A stretch of 64,000 bases of DNA. Origin: Isoetes taiwanensis (lineage: Eukaryota; Streptophyta; Lycopodiopsida; Isoetales; Isoetaceae). Numbering within the stretch: the stretch's first letter is position 1; every line of letters begins with the position of its first letter. Positions 47,294-58,743 of the stretch are shown one piece after another. The DNA lies in contig JAJEKV010000061.1 of assembly GCA_021234155.1 (NCBI GenBank), forward strand, positions 1,639,950 through 1,703,949, in the 5' to 3' direction. Below the pieces are notes generated by a model. It did not search any database and was not told the DNA's origin. It saw only the letters and a program-made list of their open reading frames with translations. Both the position numbers and the translations under genes were made by a program.

Positions 47294-47652
47294 GTTTATT
47301 ATATTCTTACCTTAATGTGATTCATGAATTTCGAAAAACTTGGTAAGAAAAGCCATGAATAGGGCTGGAAAATATGCTGAATCTACATCTTATTCTCTTA
47401 AGCTAACAGATATTGAGAATAGATAGGAGTAGAATAGGTTAATAATGCTGGTTACTACTTAAAGCAGGGTTTTAGAGTTCTGGCAGCCTCAAATGGTTAG
47501 ATGTTTATCCGAATCGTGTATGGTCGTGGTAGCGTACCAACAATGAATGGATATCTTTGATAATTGTCTTGAAACAATTATTGTCTTGAAACATTTATTG
47601 TCTTTTGGCATTCTTCACTATGAAATTGACCCATAATACTTTGGGATTCTCT

Positions 47653-47771
47653 AGGTGAAGGGCGAAGAGCCAAGATATCTAACTGCTTACCTGTCATCCC
47701 TTATACTATTACCAAGATTATTGCTAACTAGTATATTGGTTGGATGCAGGTAACCTAGATATCTTCTCCTT
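47653..47771 (+). ncRNA. Structured intronic RNA domain (S domain), unit F
   Basis: GGTGAAGGGCGAAGAGCC, then AAGATATCTA (47672-47681) paired with TAGATATCTT (47756-47765), TTACCTG with CAGGTAA, and the inner hairpin ACTATTACC...GCTAACTAGT. Confidence 0.75.
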
Positions 47772-48355
47772 GGAGGTCTCTTTTGTAGTTTCAGAGGTCA
47801 TTATGATGCTGCATCTTAGGCGGCGGTGGAAGATCAGGCATTAAATGTTGCCAAAAGAGTTTCAGTTCCATATGAACTAATTTGGTGAGATCATTCTAGA
47901 TTGTGGGTAAAATGAGATTTTCTGCCACATGATAATCTGCAAACCACAAGGAATTGAAGTTCATAAGCTACATTTCGAAGTATTTTTATAAGGAAGAATC
48001 ATTGAAGCTGAAAAATGACTACTGTTACATTCTTATATGAAATATTTCAGAAAATGCTAGTTGACATGTTTAAAACAATTATGGTCTTTTTAGATATGTT
48101 AAACTTTGAGATGCTTAAAGATTGACTTTTAAGAAGAAGAATCCTACTTGCCTACTATCTAAACTTTGTTTACATAAAATAGATGTGGCTAAAGAAAGCT
48201 GAATTAAATAATTCCTAAAAATGTTAATGAAATGAATAATATTATGACTGTGGCCTAGCTTAAAACTAGGAAGGATATGTATGTAACGTTTACATCATAA
48301 ATGGAACAATATTTTTGTTATTAAACAAAATAATGTGAAGTTTTGATGTAAATAT

Positions 48356-48382
48356 GAAGAAGAAGAAGAAGAAGAAGAAGAA
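48356..48382 (+). repeat. (GAA)9 junction, F to E1
   Basis: A perfect tract. Confidence 0.95.
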
Positions 48383-49252
48383 AATATTAATGGGTTGGAA
48401 TATCTGGCTCAATTGATAAGCTGTTGGAAATTTATGACTTCACATTGGTGGTGTATGTTGAACACTGATTTTTGTTGCTTTGGAATTATATTTACAGAGA
48501 CGTGTTTAAGCCAATAAAGGTTGTTTTTATAAAACAAACATGATAACATGGTGCATTAGGGCCTATACTATATATTTTTGGGCGGAATTATGTGGCAATT
48601 GGACATGGGCATTATATTCATAAGCTTTTAAGTATACATTTATTCTTTTATAATATCTAAAGTAATCTAGTATTCATTTAGTCATGTCTAAGCCAAAAAG
48701 GTGATGCATATAAATAAAACATGATACTATGAAGCATTAAGGTCTTTAAATATTTTTTGAAAAGGGTTCTTTAGGAGCTGGACAAGGGCATTATGGTCGG
48801 CTGCTGGGTCTAAAAAATTCAGAGCATGATTAACATATAAAGTGTGTATTGAGCATAAAAAATGGGATATGGTGTCTCTAAGAATTGTTTATTGTTGCAT
48901 GTCATGGGCAAGGTTGCTTCTATAAAGGTTATGATAATGGTGTATAACTTTATTTTTAGCCATAATGAAGGCATAATAATTATCCGGACTTGATTTTTGA
49001 GAAAAGAATAATATGGAGACGAAATTGGGAACTTAGGGTTCCGATGCTCATGCCGAACGGCCGCGCGGCATGGGCCTTGCTCCAATAAACCATCTCGGTT
49101 ACTAAATTCATGGAATCGGTGGCGGTGATGGAATCGGTGAGCGGTGATGTTTGAATATAAATTTAAGGTGCTCGGCTTTGGAGCATCCAGCATCCAAAGA
49201 TCGCAAAGCATCCGTTGTCTTGTTATTGTTAATGCCACTTGGTTGGTGCAAT

Positions 49253-49414
49253 ATGCCGAAAGGAGTTTACCCCCAGAATCCCGGAAGGAGGAGTAGAGCA
49301 CGATGGCGGGCAATCCGCCAAGAAATAATTCCGGAGACCCAACTTTGGGAAAAGACCGGGGGTCCATCAAGAGAGCAAATGCAAAACTCCGTGTCGAGAG
49401 GCAACAACTCTCGG
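49253..49414 (+). pseudogene. Exon 1 of E1, disturbed copy
   Basis: Begins MPKGVYPQNPGRRSRA, then loses the frame where E2 has GCACAGATGG (GCACGATGG here). The donor CTCAGGTTAG reads CTCGGGTTAG. Confidence 0.55.
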
Positions 49415-50068
49415 GTTAGAAGTACCGCAAAAGAAATAAACAATGCTCTTAGGAAAAAATTATTATTCGATTAACATATATGCCGGAATGAAGGTTCAAT
49501 TTATTTGCACATTACATCTTATTTGCTTGCAGAGTGGGTTGTGATAGGTTATAGGAACCGATAGAGGTCAATGAAATTGCAGATGGTGCAATGTGATAGC
49601 GAGTTTTGGGTTTATTTAATCTCTGTTGATAACATGTGTTGTAGGTTAGTTGGTGTTTGTGTCTTTAATTAGATGTATTTCTTAATCCCGGTAGATAGGT
49701 AGCAACAGAATAGCCGAAATGCATGTGTAGGTCTTGTAGGTCCAGAGTGTATTTCTTGTTTAAGCATTGGTTCATGATTAGTTTGTGATTAAGCATTGGT
49801 ACATGATAAGTTTGTCCACGTGCAATACTACAGGCTAAAAATGGTTGCCATGTCTTAATATGTGTTAATATGCTAACTATTAATGACGTCTTGTTCAAAA
49901 TTCGGAAGTTCTTTAGCGGGGAAGCGGTTAAAAACAGGGATAAAGGTTAAGTTTTATTATGTACATAGGATTGTTTTTGGTAGGACATTATTGTAATAGA
50001 ACATAAGCAAAGGTACAAGCCGTGGTAAGCGACTTTTAGAATTTTTATCGAATTTAGGATAAATACAA

Positions 50069-50182
50069 GGTGAAGGGCGATGAGCCAAGAAGTCATATAG
50101 CTTACCCCGACGCCTTTGTCTTGTTACCAATTTCTTGCTAACATTGACATTGCTTGGGTGCGTAACCATGACTTCTTCTCCT
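50069..50182 (+). ncRNA. S domain, E1
   Basis: Same arms as E2 (AAGAAGTCAT with ATGACTTCTT). The inner CAGGTAA arm is damaged to GCGTAA. Confidence 0.6.
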
Positions 50183-50635
50183 TGATGTTTATCTTTTGAG
50201 GATGCCGCTACATGAAGTATTTATGGATGAATAATACTGTGTATGTGTTTCATATGGTGAGATCACACCGGTTTTGTCATGTAAATATTATATGGGCAAT
50301 GATAAGTTTTGAATCTCTATTTGCTATGTTCACAAACTAATTTTTGGTACTAGAATAATAAACATTTTTGGATTAAACCAAGTTTATTTTTGAGAATGAT
50401 GTATGGATATGGCCCGGATTATAACCGGGTGGATATGTGGAAAATGTTTTTACCATGAATTAAATCATCTAATGTATTTGTGCATAGTATGATTATAATC
50501 TTGGTAGAAACATAACGAAGAAGAAATAGTGATTTCCACATCTTTGGAGATATCCGGCATACATATCCATGCCTTAATTTATGGTGATGGTCTAATCTTA
50601 TAATTTGATCTAATTGTTTACTTTTTGTCTCAGAG

Positions 50636-52118
50636 AACAAAGGAATGCGGGTAAAAGCGACTTATGGATATTGGATATGGAGCCATTGGTGATGCACCTA
50701 ATCAAGCCGCACAATCCCTACTCTGCATGATTCCGGATAGAGAGTTGCATCTTTGCAATACTTGCACAAAACAAAGGGCCTTAGTCCGGGTGCTTTTTAG
50801 CTGTTAGGCACTTGGGATTCAGTTCATGGATGGAGATTTTCTTGAAGATGGATGAACAAAAAATGAGAGTAAGAGAATGCTTGGATATTTTGGAAAATGT
50901 GTTCAATGATATTCCCGAGATTCGCTGATAGGATCGACCTTGATGACATGCTTGCCTTGGAATTCAAGCTGGGTGTTACATATCCGGAAAAACTCATAAT
51001 TTACAGGATGTTACTTTCGATGAGGAGGAATCGTCCCCAATAACCAAGCTAGCACACCGGGTTGAAGATGATGTTTGGTCGGGGGTTTGGTAAGTTTATA
51101 CCAATGGAAGATGTGGAGTTAATGAAGAAGGAAAAAAAGCAAGTCTGGTGGAGATTAAACAAGATACACCGATGAGACTTACCCTCCAAAACTGCATTAG
51201 GTTCCCGCTATATCCGAAATGGCGATTGGAATGGCTTGGTGAAGAGTTTATGCATGCGCCTGGAGGAGTCGAACTTTAGTACACTAGCTCCTATTAGTGT
51301 AAAAGCATGGAGACTCATGGCGGATATTTCAGATGAACAAATGAAGGAGGTTTCAGATTCTACGCCAACAATTTAGTAAAGATTGTCGATAAAATTGAAA
51401 TCAATTTTCCTTTTGGTTCGATATATTTGACAAGAAATGCCGGAAAAATACAGGAACTATGTTCTTTGTTAAAGGCATATATGGCGATCCCGATATACAA
51501 AGGAATTATTCGCACCTGCGGGATATGGAGAAGTTTTAGTCCATACTTCAAGTGTAATTGCCAAGCGAATGCTCTCCAAACTATCACTTGGTTTGATCGA
51601 GCAATATGGTATGTGTTTAACCATTTGGAGCTTGTATTTCCTAAATACTCGCAGGCTGGAAGAATGGGTGCTATGTTATGTTTTATCCAAAGAATCTGAA
51701 AAAACCAATCATGGCCCAACTTGCATACATGCAAGTGAGAGAAATGATGATTAAGGTTACCAATAAGTCGGGTCCCACAATGTGATCCAAACGGGTATTT
51801 GGTGACACTAAGTTAGTTGAGGCTTGTGAAATCATGATTAAGGATGAGGAGTTTATGAACAAGAAATTTAAACGAGGCGGGGATGAAACCACAACCCCTC
51901 ATGTCACCAACGCCAGAGTGGAAGTAGTGAATCATATTTCCCGCCAAGAGTGGCTAGAATTGGGTCCGATTCTAGCTCAAAGAATATTATCGATATTGAG
52001 ATAATTCGGATGCCATTGTTAGTTGTACACCGGGAGAAGCTTCGTTTCAAAACAGATAAAACCGGATGGGATCAAAATAGCAAGTGATCTCGAAAAGACT
52101 TCGACTTATCTACTAAAG
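50636..52118 (+). pseudogene. Exon 2 of E1, frameshifted copy
   Basis: Counterpart of 57250-58746, with several small indels at CAG/CTG positions. At its 3' end E1 has one more T than E2 (GACTTCGACTT against GACTCGACTT). In that local frame it stays open through TACTAAAG to the AAAG/GTAAGT donor, in phase 0. Confidence 0.6.
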
Positions 52119-52790
52119 GTAAGTCTATGTTGTTTATCCGGATTCTAGTCCACTTTAATACTAATCTATGGGGATCCGCCTATTGCGTATACATAAATGG
52201 GTCCACTGCACCCTTTATGTGGAATAAACGATATTATGGATGCTCTAAAACGGAAAAGACCGGAATCGATTTCTATTCCATGGGATGTCTCATCGACATT
52301 CTTGATTGTACTTGTTTGCATTTATGTTAAATGTAGTTTTTAACATGCTCGTAATGCATGTAAAAGTCCACAATCGACTTGCATGTACGACTTCTACTAT
52401 TAATGAAGAAGAATTGTTGCTTAAAGTATATTTTACATTCTCCGCATGCATCCAATGGCATGTCTTCAATAATATATATCATTACTTCACTCATTCAATG
52501 CCCCGTGATATTAAAAAGGTTTTTTAGTGTCGATCAAAATAATGATATGAAAGGATAACTTCAATAGCATTACTTTAGAATATTTTGTAGCTCGGAAAGA
52601 GGAGCAAATACATAGACTCTAAGAAATACCGTGAATAAGGTGGAACAGAAATACATGAGATCCGTGGATGTAATATGGAGATCTAGGGATAAATGAAAAG
52701 ACTAAACGGCTTCAATTTTGTCTCTTCCAAACCTCAAGTACTGAGAATATTCAATATTTTAATTCTTACATATTTATCTCATGATGTGGA

Positions 52791-54848
52791 ATGAAGGCAA
52801 CATTCAGATTATTACAAGAAGTACTAGTGGCAGAAAAATCCTCCTCATGATGTAGAGGAGAGAACTCTAGGAAAAAGGTACGGATACACTTTGTATTCTC
52901 ATCAAAAATTATTGATAAAATCAATCTACGGAATGCATTAAAAAAATATATTATAGAAAGATTGGGTGACTTTGGAGAAAAAATGATGGATGACACCGGG
53001 TTTGGGTGGAAATATGACAAGCAAGTTAGTCGAATACATGTACAAACCTTTTTAGAATTTTTTGCCGATAAGGAGGTTCCTAAATGTGTTTGTCATAAAC
53101 CCGAATGCAAGCATATATTGATGAAAAAAATTGGCCACGTCGACATTAGATCCGAATATTATAAAATCAAGGGAGCTTAGAAACATGTTCAAAAAGGGCC
53201 TGAATTTTATTCCGGATAAACCACCAGTATTGAAGAATTCTTGACGGATGTGGATAGAGGGATTGATGATCCGTTTTTTGAAGCATGAAGGAAGATCTAG
53301 AATATTGCATCCATATGAGAGAATGGGTATTAGAAGAAGTCTTGTAAGGTTGATTAAATGCAAAGCCATGGAAATTATTAAGAACCGTAATAAGAAGAAA
53401 TGTGCTTTGTTTGACGAGGGGTTAATAAGTGTATGAAGTGGTTGGTTGCAAATCTGTACATTGCGGGTTGATAAGGCATCAAATGTACCCTCTTTTATAT
53501 GCCCATGGCATATTCGAGATATGGCTAGAAAAAGACTACAGGGGAAAAGATTTTGAGAAATGCATAGCGTAAAAGGATGGGCTTTTGATAAGTATTGTGG
53601 AGGACTTGAAGAATAAATTTGGATTGGATTGTCCATACCAAGATAAGCTACCTTATCTATTAGGTACATTCAAAGCACACAAGATGGAATATAGGTGGAT
53701 TACTTAATGCCAACAGGACTATTTTCACTTTACCTTCAAAAATAGCTACTAGAGGACCGAGGGGATTATCGAGGTGTTTGCCTAAAACATATATGCATAA
53801 GATGAGTACATTTAATGTTATGTCGCCGGGAAGATTAATCCGCTCGATAGTTAATTCGACCTATGAAGTAATTCTAAATCTTCCCAACAAAATGCATAGT
53901 GTTTTTTCTGCAGATATATCAAAATGCTATGAAAATATACCTATTGAAGGGGAAGATGGTATTTGTGCTGTCACTTGTGAGATTATAGATATGGCAGTAA
54001 CGTACATGACCGGAAATGGTTCTGAGGTCAAATTGTGGTATAAAATATTGGATGATGATGTGGCCTATGTTTGGGATAGCAAAACTCATGATGGTAATGG
54101 ATGGGTATGCATGAATAAGAACGAGTTCTCGCAATTTAAATGTTTGGTTGCGTTAACAAATTGCTTTCGATTCAAGGAGACAATGTTTGGAGGCAAAAGT
54201 CTCGCATACCAATGGGGTTCTCATGTTCACCGAATGGTGCAACATTTATCTTTCATTTTTGAATATTCACCGATCTATAAATTGGCAAAAAGTGGAAAAT
54301 ATAATCGAGATTGTAAAATTTAGGGATGCAAGGCGCTATATGGATGATTTATTTATCCCAAATGGGGTAATTTGGAGGCTTACTTTCAAAGACGAGGGAT
54401 AATCATGAATGTAATAATATATATAATCTGAAAGTTCTTCGATTAAGGATGAAACCGAGTATAGATGCAAGGATGATCACTCGGGGGCGGATTGGTTACA
54501 AAGGGAACTTTTAAATATATCTTTTGAAGTAATAGATCATGTTGCGGGGGTTGTTTGTGACAACGAGATATGATAAAAGAATGAAGTTACCATTTCACAT
54601 TATGAGGTTTATTCATGCAAACAAATTGCACCATATCTCAATGCTAGCGGTTATCTTATCACAAGTTCTTCCGTACCTATATGTGCATAGTTGTCCTATA
54701 GCGTGGTGATATTAACAATTTAATTGAGGAATTTGTTAGCAATGGGTTTAAAAGGGAAGACTTGGTGAAAAATGTGTTAAGAATGATCCAGAACGATCGA
54801 TTTCCAGGACTTCTATATGATGTGCAAATGGTACTGAAGAATATTTAG
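52791..54848 (+). pseudogene. Reverse transcriptase exon of E1, frameshifted as read
   Basis: Counterpart of 59417-61483. An internal open stretch at 53778-54323 still reads FSADISKCYENIP (motif A). The YMDD box follows at about 54339-54350 in the frame of the minor open stretch 54187-54402. Differences from E2 cluster at CAG/CTG (GACACTGGG to GACACCGGG, ATTCCAGATA to ATTCCGGATA). True decay and assembly error cannot be separated from sequence alone. Confidence 0.75.
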
Positions 54849-54870
54849 GATGAATATTATATTCGTGTGT

Positions 54871-54964
54871 AGGATAGCAGGGCCCTTCTTTTCATAGGAA
54901 GGGTCCTGCATCCTCAAATCCTATGAAAAGATGGGGCCTGCTACCCGAGGGAGGGTTTGTGGGC
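54871..54964 (+). ncRNA. 3'-terminal dual-fold RNA region, E1
   Basis: Identical in layout to E2 (61506-61599). Confidence 0.75.
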
Positions 54965-54994
54965 GAAGAAGAAGAAGAAGAAGAAGAAGAAGAA
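54965..54994 (+). repeat. (GAA)10 tail of E1
   Basis: A perfect tract joining E1 to E2. Confidence 0.95.
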
Positions 54995-55860
54995 AATATT
55001 AATGGGTTGGAATATCTGGCTCAATTGATAAGCTGTTGGAAATTTATGACTTCACATTGGTGGTGTATGTTGAACACTGATTTTTGTTGCTTTGGAATTA
55101 TATTTACAGAGACGTGTTTAAGCCAATAAAGGTTGTTTTTATAAAACAAACATGATAACATGGTGCATTAGGGCCTATACTATATATTTTTGGGCGGAAT
55201 TATGTGGCAATTGGACATGGGCATTATATTCATAAGCTTTTAAGTATACATTTATTCTTTTATAATATCTAAAGTAATCTAGTATTCATTTAGTCATGTC
55301 TAAGCCAAAAAGGTGATGCATATAAATAAAACATGATACTATGAAGCATTAAGGTCTTTAAATATTTTTTGAAAAGGGTTCTTTAGGAGCTGGACAAGGG
55401 CATTATGGTCGGCTGCTGGGTCTAAAACATTCAGAGCATGATTAACATATAAAGTGTGTATTGAGCATAAAAAATGGGATATGGTGTCTCTAAGAATTGT
55501 TTATTGTTGCATGTCATGGGCAAGGTTGCTTCTATAAAGGTTATGATAATGGTGTATAACTTTATTTTAGCCATAATGAAGGCATAATAATTATCTGGAC
55601 TTGATTTTTGAGAAAAGAATAATATGGAGACGAAATTGGGAACTTAGGGTTCCGATGCTCATGCCAGAACGGCCGTGCGGCATGGGCCTTGCTCCAATAA
55701 ACCATCTCGGTTACTAAATTCATGGAATCGGTGAGCGGTGATGGAATCGGTGAGCGGTGATGCTGAATATAAATTTAAGGTGCTCGGCTGGGAGCATCCA
55801 GCGCCAGCATCGCAAGCATCTGTTGTCTTGTTATTGTTAATGCCACTTGGTTGGTGCAAT

Positions 55861-56025
55861 ATGCCGAAAGGAGTTTACCCCAGGAATCCTGGAAGGAGGA
55901 GTAGAGCACAGATGGCGGGCAATCTGCCAAGAAATAATTCCGGGAGACCCAACTTTGGGAAAAGACCTGCTGGTCCATCAAGAGAGCAAATGCAAAACTC
56001 CGTATCAGGAGGCAACAACTCTCAG
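55861..56025 (+). CDS. Exon 1 of E2: 55-codon basic peptide
   Basis: Starts MPKGVYPRNPGRRSRAQ and ends NNSQ at CTCAG/GTTAG, phase 0. It holds eight Arg, two Lys and a single acidic residue, so it probably binds nucleic acid. It aligns with F exon 1 over MPKGVY, the following basic stretch and AGNLP. Joined to exon 2 in phase 0 it gives one frame of about 552 codons. The start is placed here because upstream codons are not shared between subfamilies. A relation to NUMOD3-type DNA-binding repeats is possible but unproven. Confidence 0.65.
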
Positions 56026-56677
56026 GTTAGAAGTACTGCAGTAAATAAACAATGCTCTTAGGAAAAAATTATTATTCGATTAACATATATGCCAGAATGA
56101 AGGTTCAATTTATTTGCACATTACATCTTATTTGCTTGCAGAGTGGGTTGTGATAGGTTATAGGAACTGATAGAGGCTGGGGCTGGCTGCAGTATGGTGC
56201 ACAGATAGCGTAGTTTTGGGTTTATTTAATCTCTGTTGATAACATGTGTTGTAGGTTAGTTGGTGTTTGTGTCTTTAATTAGATGTATTTCTTAATCCTG
56301 GTAGATAGGTAGCAACAGGAATAGCTGAGCTGCATGTGTAGGTCTTGTAGGTCTGTAGTGTATTTCTTGTTTAAGCATTGGTTCATGATTAGTTTGTGAT
56401 TAAGCATTGGTACATGATAAGTTTGTCCACGTGCAATACTACAGGCTAAAAATGGTTGCCATGTCTTAATATGTGTTAATATGCTAACTATTAATGACGT
56501 ACTGTTCAAAATTCTGGAAGTTCTTTAGCAGGAAGCGGTTAAAACAGGGATAAAGGTTAAGTTTTATTATGTACATAGGATTGTTTTTGGTAGGACATTA
56601 TTGTAATAGAACATAAGCAAAGGTACAAGCTGTGGTAAGCAGCTTTAGAATTTTTACTGAATTTAGGATAAATACAA

Positions 56678-56792
56678 GGTGAAGGGCGATGAGCCAAGAA
56701 GTCATATAGCTTACCTGACGCCCCTTGTCTTGTTACCAATTTCTTGCTAACATTGACATTGCTTGGGTGCAGGTAACCATGACTTCTTCTCC
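56678..56792 (+). ncRNA. Structured intronic RNA domain (S domain), E2 reference copy
   Basis: GGTGAAGGGCGATGAGCC, then AAGAAGTCAT (56696-56705) paired with ATGACTTCTT (56779-56788). TTACCTG (56711-56717) pairs with CAGGTAA (56770-56776). The inner hairpin TGTTACC...GCTAACA closes between them. GGGCG may also pair with CGCCC (about 56719-56724), but this is not kept everywhere. GGTGAGATC follows about 80 bases later. I cannot match it to group I, group II, hammerhead, HDV-like or twister folds. Confidence 0.75.
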
Positions 56793-57011
56793 TTGATGTT
56801 TATCTTTTGGAGGATGCCGTTACATGAAGTATTTATGGATGAATAATACGCTGTACATGTGTTCATATGGTGAGATCTGCCTGGTTTTGTCATGTAAATA
56901 TTATATGGGCAATGATAAGTTTTGAATCTCTATTTGCTATGTTCACAAACTAATTTTTGGTACTAGAATAATAAACATTTTTGGATTAAACTGAAGTTTA
57001 TTTTTGAGAAT

Positions 57012-57180
57012 GATGTATGGATATGGCCTGGGATTATAACCAGGGTGGATATGTGGAAAATGTTTTTACCATGAATTAAATCATCTAATGTATTTGTGCA
57101 TAGTATGATTATAATCTTGGTAGAAACATAACGAAGAAGAAATAGTGATTTCCACATGCTGGAGATATCTGGCATACATA
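57012..57180 (+). ncRNA. H and T hairpins, E2
   Basis: H: GGCCTGG (loop GATTATAA) CCAGG followed by GTGGATATGTGG. Conserved internal CGAAGAAGAA at 57132-57141. T: ATGC...GCAT around TGGAGATATC (57157-57176). A-type units keep T as TTGCTG...CAGCAA, a different sequence with the same pairing. Confidence 0.6.
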
Positions 57181-57249
57181 TCCATGCCTTAATTTATGGT
57201 GATGGTCTAATCTTATAATTTGATCTAATTGTTTACTTTTTGTCTGTAG

Positions 57250-58743
57250 AACAAAGGAATCTGGGTAAAACAGCTTATGGATATTGGATATGGAGCCATT
57301 GGTGATGCACCTAATCAAGCCGTACAATCCCTACTCTGCATGATTCCAGATAGAGAGTTGCATGCTGCAATACTTGCACAAAACAGTGGCCTTAGTCCGG
57401 GTGCTTTTTCGCCTGTTAGGCACTTGGGATTCAGTTCATGGATGGAGATTTTCTTGAAGATGGATGAACAAAAAATGAGAGTAAGAGAATGCTTGGATAT
57501 TTTGGAAAATGTGTTCAATGATATTCCTGAGATTCTGGCTGATAGGACTGACCTTGATGACATGCTTGCCTTGGAATTCAAGCTGGGTGTTACATATCTG
57601 GAAAAAACTCATAATTTACAGGATGTTACTTTCGATGAGGAGGAATCTGTCCCCAATAACCAAGCTAGCACACTGGTTGAAGATGATGCTGGTCAGGGGT
57701 TTGGTAAGTTTATACCAATGGAAGATGTGGAGTTAATGAAGAAGGAAAAAGAAGCAAGTCTGGTGGAGATTAAACAAGATACACTGATGAGACTTACCCT
57801 CCAAAACTGCATTAGGTTCCCAGTTATATCTGAAATGGCAGTGGAATGGCTTGGTGAAGAGTTTATGCATGCGCTCTGGAGGAGTCAGAACTTTAGTACA
57901 CTAGCTCCTATTAGTGTAAAAGCATGGAGACTCATGGCGGATATTTCAGATGAACAAATGAAGGAGGTTTCGTATTCTGCCAACAATTTAGTAAAGATTG
58001 TCGATAAAATTGAAATCAATTTTCCTTTTGGTTCTGATATATTTGACAAGAAATGCCAGAAAAATACAGGAACTATGTTCTTTGTTAAGGCGCATATGGC
58101 GTATCCTGATATACAAAGGAATTATTCGTACCTGCACAGGATATGGAGAAGTTTTAGTCCATACTTCAAGTGTAATTGCCAAGCAGAATGCTCTGAAACT
58201 ATCACTTGGTTTGATCAGGCAATATGGTATGTGTTTAACCATTTGGAGCTTGTATTTCCTAAATACTCGCAGGCTGGAAGAATGGGTGCTATGTTATGTT
58301 TTATCCAGCAGAATCTGAAAAAACCAATCATGGCCCAACTTGCATACATGCAAGTGAGAGAAATGATGATTAAGGTTACCAATAAGCTGGCTGCCAGTCC
58401 ACAATGTGATCTGAAACGGGTATTTGGTGACACTAAGTTAGTTGAGGCTTGTGAAATCATGATTAAGGATGAGGAGTTTATGAACAAGAAATTTAAACGA
58501 GGCAGGGATGAAACCACAACCCCTACTGTCAGTCAACGCCAGAGTGGAAGTAGTGAATCATATTTCCCGCCAAGAGTGGCTAGAATTGGGTCTGATTCTA
58601 GCTCAAAGAATATTATCAGTATTACAGATAATTCGGATGCCATTGTTAGTTGTACACCAGGAGAAGCTTCTGTTTCAAAACAGATAAAACCAGATGGGAT
58701 CAAAATAGCAAGTGATCTGAAAAAGACTCGACTTATCTACTAA
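57250..58743 (+). CDS. Exon 2 of E2: unknown 497-codon protein
   Basis: After the acceptor the frame reads NKGIWVKQLMDIGYG and stays open to TAA at 58741-58743. An internal ATG at 57277 would give 488 codons, but the nine codons before it are conserved in P1, so the spliced reading is preferred. The protein has no motif I recognise. The N-terminal half is acidic and helical-looking, a Trp/Phe-rich segment (about residues 280-330 counted from 57277) contains CNCQAEC, and the tail is Ser/Thr-rich after KKFKRGRDE, a possible nuclear signal. It may be a structural or RNA-binding partner of the RT (inference). AAAG/GTAAGT follows the stop at once. Confidence 0.65.
   Translation, partial: NKGIWVKQLMDIGYGAIGDAPNQAVQSLLCMIPDRELHAAILAQNSGLSPGAFSPVRHLGFSSWMEIFLKMDEQKMRVRECLDILENVFNDIPEILADRTDLDDMLALEFKLGVTYLEKTHNLQDVTFDEEESVPNNQASTLVEDDAGQGFGKFIPMEDVELMKKEKEASLVEIKQDTLMRLTLQNCIRFPVISEMAVEWLGEEFMHALWRSQNFSTLAPISVKAWRLMADISDEQMKEVSYSANNLVKIVDKIEINFPFGSDIFDKKCQKNTGTMFFVKAHMAYPDIQRNYSYLHRIWRSFSPYFKCNCQAECSETITWFDQAIWYVFNHLELVFPKYSQAGRMGAMLCFIQQNLKKPIMAQLAYMQVREMMIKVTNKLAASPQCDLKRVFGDTKLVEACEIMIKDEEFMNKKFKRGRDETTTPTVSQRQSGSSESYFPPRVARIGSDSSSKNIISITDNSDAIVSCTPGEASVSKQIKPDGIKIASDLKKTRLIY

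Larger units (their letters stand above)
46218..48355 (+). mobile_element. Retroelement unit F, 3'-truncated
   Basis: A distinct subfamily. Leader 46218-47134, exon 1 47135-47293, S domain 47653-47771, H hairpin 48247-48290 (GGCCTAG, AAAA loop, CTAGG). It ends at GTAAATATGAAGAAG, the internal GAA site, where E1 begins. No exon 2 or RT. Confidence 0.7.
48383..54994 (+). mobile_element. Retroelement unit E1 (RT-bearing, frames broken as read)
   Basis: Full-length counterpart of E2 with the same layout and almost the same length (6.6 kb). Frameshifts and stops fall almost wholly where E2 has CAG or CTG. Leader 48383-49252, exon 1 49253-49414, S domain 50069-50182, H hairpin about 50405-50440, exon 2 50636-52118, exon 3 (RT) 52791-54848, 3' fold 54871-54964, (GAA)10. 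Confidence 0.8.
56026..57249 (+). other. Inferred intron 1 of E2, phase 0
   Basis: The donor CAG/GTTAGAAG and acceptor TGTCTGTAG/AACAAAG lie at the same points as in P1 (CAG/GTTAGCC, TTATTACAG). Both flanking frames are phase 0 in every subfamily that can be read. The intron carries the S domain, H hairpin, internal GAAGAAGAA and T hairpin in the order seen throughout the array. Confidence 0.6.

Noticed and set aside
49253-54848. CHG deamination as the cause of E1 decay
   Set aside because: The changes are CTG to CCG or CTTTG and CAG to CGG or CG, not the TTG/CAA expected from deamination.
56678-57180. Group I or group II intron, hammerhead, HDV-like or twister ribozyme
   Set aside because: I looked for domain V, the P/Q/R/S elements, CTGATGA...GAAA and the HDV nested pseudoknot. 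CCTGATGTGG in A-type units superficially recalls a hammerhead, but the GAAA and stem III are missing.
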